From positions 1 through 16,841 of the forward strand of contig CAYRFV010000108.1 of the NCBI GenBank assembly GCA_964423545.1: a stretch of 16,841 nt of DNA. Direction: 5' to 3'. The translations under genes and the position numbers were made by a program. The DNA is from JALOOE01 sp964423545. GTDB taxonomy: Bacteria; Chloroflexota; Anaerolineae; CG2-30-64-16. Every line of letters begins with the position of its first letter. Position 1 is the first letter of the stretch. A model generated the notes under the pieces. The model saw only the letters and a program-made list of their open reading frames with translations. It did no database searches and was not told the DNA's origin. This document shows positions 13,326 through 16,841 of this stretch, piece by piece.

Positions 13326-15728
13326 TCATGCGCAGTCGCCCAGAGGGGGCTCGGGATCGGGCAGGTACGTGCGCGCGTCCAGCCCGTGCGTCCAGAAGTT
13401 GGTGTGTGTTTGGATGCCGTCAAGCTCCAGCCAGAAATGCACCTTGCTGGTTGCCTTTCGAGCGGCGCTGATATCGACGTTGTTGAAGTCCCAGTGCGCG
13501 ACGCCGTTTGACTCCACGCGCAGAGCGCCGAGTGCGACTCGTTCGCCGACGCCGTTGTCGATGGCGCGCACGAGCCAGACGGCTGGCCGCCATGAGAGGC
13601 CGGAGTCGGCCGGCGCCAGGCGCTTGCGTGTGCCGGGCAGGAACAGGTCGGCGGTGAGATTGCCGCGGCTGGCGTGGCTGATCGGCGCCCCGCCGTGCGG
13701 CCACAGAATCTGAATCCGCGCATCCACCTCGGCGGGCGCGTTCGCTGCACTGACCGACAGCTCCGCCTCAGCTTGGTACGGCTGCGGCATGAGGGTGCGC
13801 GCATCGGCCCCGTGCACCCAGACATTGGCGCGAGATGCGCTGCCAGCAACGCGCACGGAGAAGTAGAGTTTGGACCCTGGATCGCGGGCGGCGCTCACAT
13901 CGACATCATTGAAGTCGCATACCGGCACGCGACGGCCGCCGAACTCAGCCAGCCGGCGGACCCCTGCTGCTACCGGGTATGCCGGCTCATTGTCCAGCGC
14001 CTGCCACAGCGTGACATCGCGGGAGAAGTCGCAGGACACAGCCAGCCGCGAGCCAGCCTGCAGCAAGTAGGCAGTGATGTTGGCTCGTTGGGCCTGGATC
14101 ACCGGAAGACCGTGGTGCGGCCAAACTATGGCGATGATGGCATCCACACCGGCCGTCTCGCCGACAGTCGCATAGCGGCACTCGATTGTCTGGCCGGCCG
14201 CGATGGCGAAGATGAGGCGCGTGTGTTCGACGACGTGGTCGACCGGCGCGCCGCCGGCCGACAGGGTGTAGGGTCCGAGGTCCGGGGCCCTGCGAAGCCT
14301 GCCCAGATCGAGGATCACCCGGCCGTGGGCCGTCGCACGAACTCGAAGCAGGCCGGGCGTGGGCCATTGGCTGAAAAGCTGGCCCACGCCCTGGCCCTGC
14401 CAGGAGATCAACTCGTCACCCGCTGTGCCTTCGCCCCCGAAGCAGCGCGCGTCGTCAGCATGATACTCATAGGCGACGCCGCCGTCCCTGTTGGCACTGA
14501 GCGTGATATCGCCGCGGGGGGTTGCGCTGGCCGCCAATAGCTCGCTCAAGGCCGGCAGTGCGTAGGCGACGGGCTTGGGCTCGCCCGAGTGGGTATAGAG
14601 GCCGAAGCTGCGCTCACGCGGGTTGGGGCCAGGCGGCAGGTCCCACAGCATCCATTTTCCTGCGCCTGCCAGCCCATGCTCCAGGCACTGCAGCCACACG
14701 GCGCTCTCACAGACGGCTGCCTGCGCCGGATCGATCTCGCTGGTCGGAAAGCCGAACTCGGTGAGAAGCACGGGTTTGCCGGGAAAAACCGAGCGCAGGC
14801 CGGATGCCATTCTTATGTGGTAATCCAGCCAGCGCGGCGCATTCGGCGGGTAGCGGTGCATGCTCAGGAAATCGAGGATCGCATTCGCGGGCAGGCTGGC
14901 CAGGCAGGGGTCATTCCAGCCGACCGTGACAAGACGATCCGGATCGGCGGCGCGAATCGCCTTCACCTGTGGAGCGAGCCAGGCAGCAAGGGTGTTGTTC
15001 AGCGCCTGGAGCAAAGGCTGCCACGGTTCCGCCTCTGCCGACCGCATGAACTCGATCATGGTGGCCGACAGGTTTCTGGTATGACTCCATATGCTGGCGG
15101 CCGCCAGGAATTCGCTCCAGACCGTATAGGCATTGGCATAGCGGATAGCGTCAGCGTCGGCCACCCATGCTGGCACCCTTCCCTCGCTTCGGGCCCACTT
15201 GAGCGCGTCTGCAGAGCTTCGCCTTGGAGGATAGACTGTGGTCAGCTCCGCTGAGAGGAGCGGGATCGGTTTGGGGTAATGCAAGATGGCCAGGTTGTAG
15301 AACCTCGGCTCGTTTCGCAAATCGTAACCGAGGATCGCCGGGTTGCCTCGGTAGTGGGCGGCAATCTGACCTGCATGGGCGGCCATGGTCTGGAGATAGG
15401 TAGGACCGTAATCCGAGAGAGTCAACAGCAAGCGCAGATCGGCGTGCTCGGCGGCTGCAACCAATCCGTCCAGCTTGGACCAATCGCCCTTCGGGAATTC
15501 GTTCTGCAGCGGACTGGCGACGAAAGTGCGAATGACGTTCGCGCCAAGCAGCCGCGCCAGCCGGAAATCGGCCTCGATCAGCTCTGGATCGAACCGACCT
15601 GGCATGAACTGGCTCCAGGCGCGATCGCTGTGCCCCACATAGTTGACGATCACCGCGAAGAAGGGCCTGCCATTAGAAGTCTGAAGCCAATCTCCGCCGG
15701 GAGCGACGGACGTGAGCATCGTGGACAT
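13326..15728 (-). CDS. GH5-like glycoside hydrolase with two C-terminal repeat domains
   Basis: This 800-aa protein begins with a clan-A TIM-barrel glycoside hydrolase (about 15-400). The predicted acid/base is Glu140 in DLRNEPRF and the nucleophile is Glu324 in LLTEFGF; MHRYP (about 290-294) is also typical. The family resembles GH5 (cellulase/mannanase), but the substrate is not clear. A middle beta-rich region (about 405-520) is followed by two copies of one domain (about 528-650 and 668-791). Both share a WPHxG motif, DFNxVDxSAAR, SK, and a HGxDART end. There is no signal peptide, so the protein is probably cytoplasmic or exported by another route. The ATG at 15728 has AGG 6 nt upstream; the upstream extension does not resemble the family. 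It is the first gene of the four-gene operon. Confidence 0.85.
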   Translation of the reverse strand: MSTMLTSVAPGGDWLQTSNGRPFFAVIVNYVGHSDRAWSQFMPGRFDPELIEADFRLARLLGANVIRTFVASPLQNEFPKGDWSKLDGLVAAAEHADLRLLLTLSDYGPTYLQTMAAHAGQIAAHYRGNPAILGYDLRNEPRFYNLAILHYPKPIPLLSAELTTVYPPRRSSADALKWARSEGRVPAWVADADAIRYANAYTVWSEFLAAASIWSHTRNLSATMIEFMRSAEAEPWQPLLQALNNTLAAWLAPQVKAIRAADPDRLVTVGWNDPCLASLPANAILDFLSMHRYPPNAPRWLDYHIRMASGLRSVFPGKPVLLTEFGFPTSEIDPAQAAVCESAVWLQCLEHGLAGAGKWMLWDLPPGPNPRERSFGLYTHSGEPKPVAYALPALSELLAASATPRGDITLSANRDGGVAYEYHADDARCFGGEGTAGDELISWQGQGVGQLFSQWPTPGLLRVRATAHGRVILDLGRLRRAPDLGPYTLSAGGAPVDHVVEHTRLIFAIAAGQTIECRYATVGETAGVDAIIAIVWPHHGLPVIQAQRANITAYLLQAGSRLAVSCDFSRDVTLWQALDNEPAYPVAAGVRRLAEFGGRRVPVCDFNDVDVSAARDPGSKLYFSVRVAGSASRANVWVHGADARTLMPQPYQAEAELSVSAANAPAEVDARIQILWPHGGAPISHASRGNLTADLFLPGTRKRLAPADSGLSWRPAVWLVRAIDNGVGERVALGALRVESNGVAHWDFNNVDISAARKATSKVHFWLELDGIQTHTNFWTHGLDARTYLPDPEPPLGDCA
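13356..13727 (-). repeat. second copy of the tandem C-terminal domain in the hydrolase
   Basis: Residues ~668-791 run from VDARIQILWPHGGAPI through RGNLTADLF and HWDFNNVDISAARKATSK to HGLDARTYLPDP. They align along their whole length with the preceding copy. Divergence shows this is an old duplication. Confidence 0.8.
13779..14147 (-). repeat. first copy of the tandem C-terminal domain in the hydrolase
   Basis: Residues ~528-650 run from VDAIIAIVWPHHGLPV through RANITAYLL, ALDN and CDFNDVDVSAARDPGSK to HGADARTLMPQP. I do not recognise the fold from a named family; a beta-sandwich, carbohydrate-binding-like role is a guess. Confidence 0.8.
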
Positions 15729-15774
15729 GGCTAACCTGTTCGCAGAGGAATCCTGACAACCCGAAACAGCACCT

Positions 15775-15783
15775 ATCTTACCA
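15775..15783 (-). promoter_or_regulatory. weak candidate promoter for the hydrolase-degV operon
   Basis: The minus strand reads TGG TAAGAT, an extended -10-like element (TAAGAT at 15780-15775), 47 nt before the ATG. There is no convincing -35. It lies in the only AT-rich spacer upstream of the operon. Confidence 0.3.
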
Positions 15784-15818
15784 CAAGTCGCGAAATTGTT
15801 GTAGGGCTTTTGGGAACA

Positions 15819-15846
15819 TTGACAGACGAGATTATGGTGTGCTAAT
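15819..15846 (+). promoter_or_regulatory. putative PPK2 promoter
   Basis: A perfect TTGACA (15819-15824) is followed after 16 bp by GCTAAT (15841-15846), a four-of-six -10 match. It lies about 40 nt before the start codon in the divergent intergenic region. Confidence 0.5.
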
Positions 15847-15885
15847 CTCCCTCTCGGCGCAGCCTCAGCCACAATGGGAGGAGAA

Positions 15886-16707
15886 ATGGTCGGCCAACCT
15901 CTACACGTTCGGCACCTGGTCACTCCAGGTGAAAGACTCGTTCTGGGTGAAGTCGCAACGGATCACGGCAATGACGCCCTGGACAAAGACGCTGCCCAGA
16001 AGCAGATCCGGGCAGATCGCGAGGAACTCGTCGCGCTCCAGGAGCTGCTTTATGCCGAGGGCAAGCACGCGGTGCTCATCATCCTGCAAGCGATGGACAC
16101 TGGCGGCAAAGATGGCGTCATCAGGCATGTCTTCGGTGGGGTGAATCCGCAGGGGTGCACCGTCACCGCGTTCAAAGTGCCTACGCCGGAGGAATTGGCC
16201 CACGATTACCTGTGGCGAGTGCACAAAGTCGTGCCCCCGAAGCGCATGCTGGGCATTTTCAACCGGTCCCACTATGAGGATGTTTTGGTCGTCCGCGTGC
16301 ATCAGCTAGTGCCCGAAGCGGTGTGGCGTCCACGTTACGAGCAGATCAACCAGTTCGAGAGGCATCTGACGGAGAACGGCGTCACGATCCTCAAGTTTTT
16401 CCTGCATATTTCGAAGGCTGAGCAAAAGCGGCGACTGCAGGAGCGGTTGGATGTGCCCGAAAAGCGGTGGAAGTTCTCGGTGGGCGACATCAAGGAGCGC
16501 GCGCTCTGGGAGGAGTATATGGCCGCGTATGAGGAGATGGTCAATCGAACGAGCACCGCGTGGGCGCCCTGGTACGTGGTGCCTGCCGATCGCAACTGGT
16601 ATCGCAACCTAGTCGTCGGTCGCGTGATTGTGGAAACGCTGCGCGGGTTCGATATGCGCTACCCACAGCCTACCGAAAACCTCGCCGACATCGTTATCCC
16701 GGACTGA
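15886..16707 (+). CDS. polyphosphate kinase 2 family protein (polyphosphate:nucleotide phosphotransferase)
   Basis: PPK2 enzymes transfer phosphate between polyphosphate and nucleotides, here probably AMP and/or ADP. The 273-aa protein has the Walker A segment LQAMDTGGKDGVIRHVF (67-83), the Walker B-like IFNRSHYEDVLVVRVH (124-139) and a basic lid region (RWKFSVGDIKERALWEEY, 194-211). The DxxGKDG form of Walker A fits the single-domain class III/I group better than two-domain class II. I chose ATG 15886 because GGAGGAG (15877-15883) lies just before it; the ATG at 15874 overlaps that Shine-Dalgarno. It is transcribed alone, divergent from the hydrolase operon and convergent with a gene at the right edge (7 bp between stops). 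Its role is energy or nucleotide balance in the cytoplasm. Confidence 0.93.
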   Translation: MVGQPLHVRHLVTPGERLVLGEVATDHGNDALDKDAAQKQIRADREELVALQELLYAEGKHAVLIILQAMDTGGKDGVIRHVFGGVNPQGCTVTAFKVPTPEELAHDYLWRVHKVVPPKRMLGIFNRSHYEDVLVVRVHQLVPEAVWRPRYEQINQFERHLTENGVTILKFFLHISKAEQKRRLQERLDVPEKRWKFSVGDIKERALWEEYMAAYEEMVNRTSTAWAPWYVVPADRNWYRNLVVGRVIVETLRGFDMRYPQPTENLADIVIPD

Positions 16708-16714
16708 TGCCAGC

Positions 16715-16840
16715 TCACTTCGAACGAAGCTTGAAATAGGAAGCGGTCGCCGGCAGTGTGCAGGTGTTGCCTGTGCAGACGCCGCGAAACTCCACAAACT
16801 GATCGGGGTTGACGGGCCAGTCCACGGCCTCTGCGCCGTC
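16715..16840 (-). CDS. C-terminal end of an unidentified protein (partial)
   Basis: A minus-strand frame is open from the right edge to a TGA at 16717-16715 and encodes 41 residues. It contains VDWPVNPDQFVEFRGVCTGNTC and ends YFKLRSK. The low-bias composition and the two closely spaced cysteines suggest a real, possibly secreted, disulphide-bonded domain. The stop lies 7 bp from the convergent PPK2 stop, which fits a genuine gene end. The family cannot be named from this piece. Confidence 0.6.
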   Translation of the reverse strand, partial: DGAEAVDWPVNPDQFVEFRGVCTGNTCTLPATASYFKLRSK

Positions 16841-16841
16841 G

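Noticed and set aside
12458..13849. 463-residue version of the DegV protein
   Set aside because: The extra N-terminal part overlaps the hydrolase gene in another frame, and a strong ribosome site precedes the ATG at 13303.
8142..15809. The 12-mer GTTGTAGGGCTT occurs in two intergenic regions (8142-8153 and 15798-15809)
   Set aside because: Several shared 12-mers are expected by chance in a window of this size, and flanking bases do not match further.

Overview
The window is about 16.8 kb of GC-rich bacterial chromosome, dense with housekeeping genes. The gene set is smc, ftsY, prfB, rnc, a PPK2 kinase, a DegV protein and an MGDG-synthase-like glycosyltransferase. The alanine- and arginine-rich proteins, the short FtsY without a long acidic N-terminal domain, and the small CxxC-x17-CxxC zinc protein suggest Chloroflexota or a related lineage. 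That placement is inference from overall appearance, not from a marker search. I see no tRNA, rRNA, CRISPR array, insertion sequence or phage gene.

Left block (134-5809, all minus strand): a promoter at about 5953-5980 precedes a zinc-ribbon protein. After a 221-bp gap come smc, an EamA/DMT transporter and a 150-aa uncharacterised protein. The last three are packed tightly: 5 bp between smc and eamA, then an ATGA overlap. The zinc-ribbon gene has a long leader that can fold into alternative hairpins.

Middle block (5991-9114, minus strand): ftsY, prfB and an RmlD-like SDR-family reductase, probably one transcription unit. prfB carries the classical programmed +1 frameshift (CTT TGA C after an internal Shine-Dalgarno). 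A simple ORF reading therefore loses its first 42 residues. rnc (plus strand) diverges from ftsY. Their two promoters share the same -35 bases, the ftsY leader contains an intrinsic-terminator-like hairpin before the start codon, and the rnc promoter sits inside an 8-bp inverted repeat. The rnc/smc/ftsY set recalls the rnc-smc-ftsY operon of Firmicutes, but here it is rearranged.

Right block (10060-15728, minus strand): an apparent four-gene operon with gaps of 12-23 bp. In transcription order it holds a GH5-like clan-A glycoside hydrolase with two tandem copies of an unfamiliar C-terminal domain, a DegV-family fatty-acid-binding protein, a YghO-like GNAT protein, and a diacylglycerol glycosyltransferase. 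The last gene is split by a one-base frameshift. Fatty acid binding, acyl transfer and glycolipid synthesis suggest membrane lipid or glycolipid metabolism. A PPK2 polyphosphate kinase is divergent (plus strand), and the end of an unidentified minus-strand gene lies at the right edge.

Most of the window is ordinary core genome. The points most worth checking are the regulatory architecture between rnc and ftsY, a Gly replacing a metal-binding Asp of RNase III, the repeated C-terminal domain of the hydrolase, and the zinc-ribbon leader.
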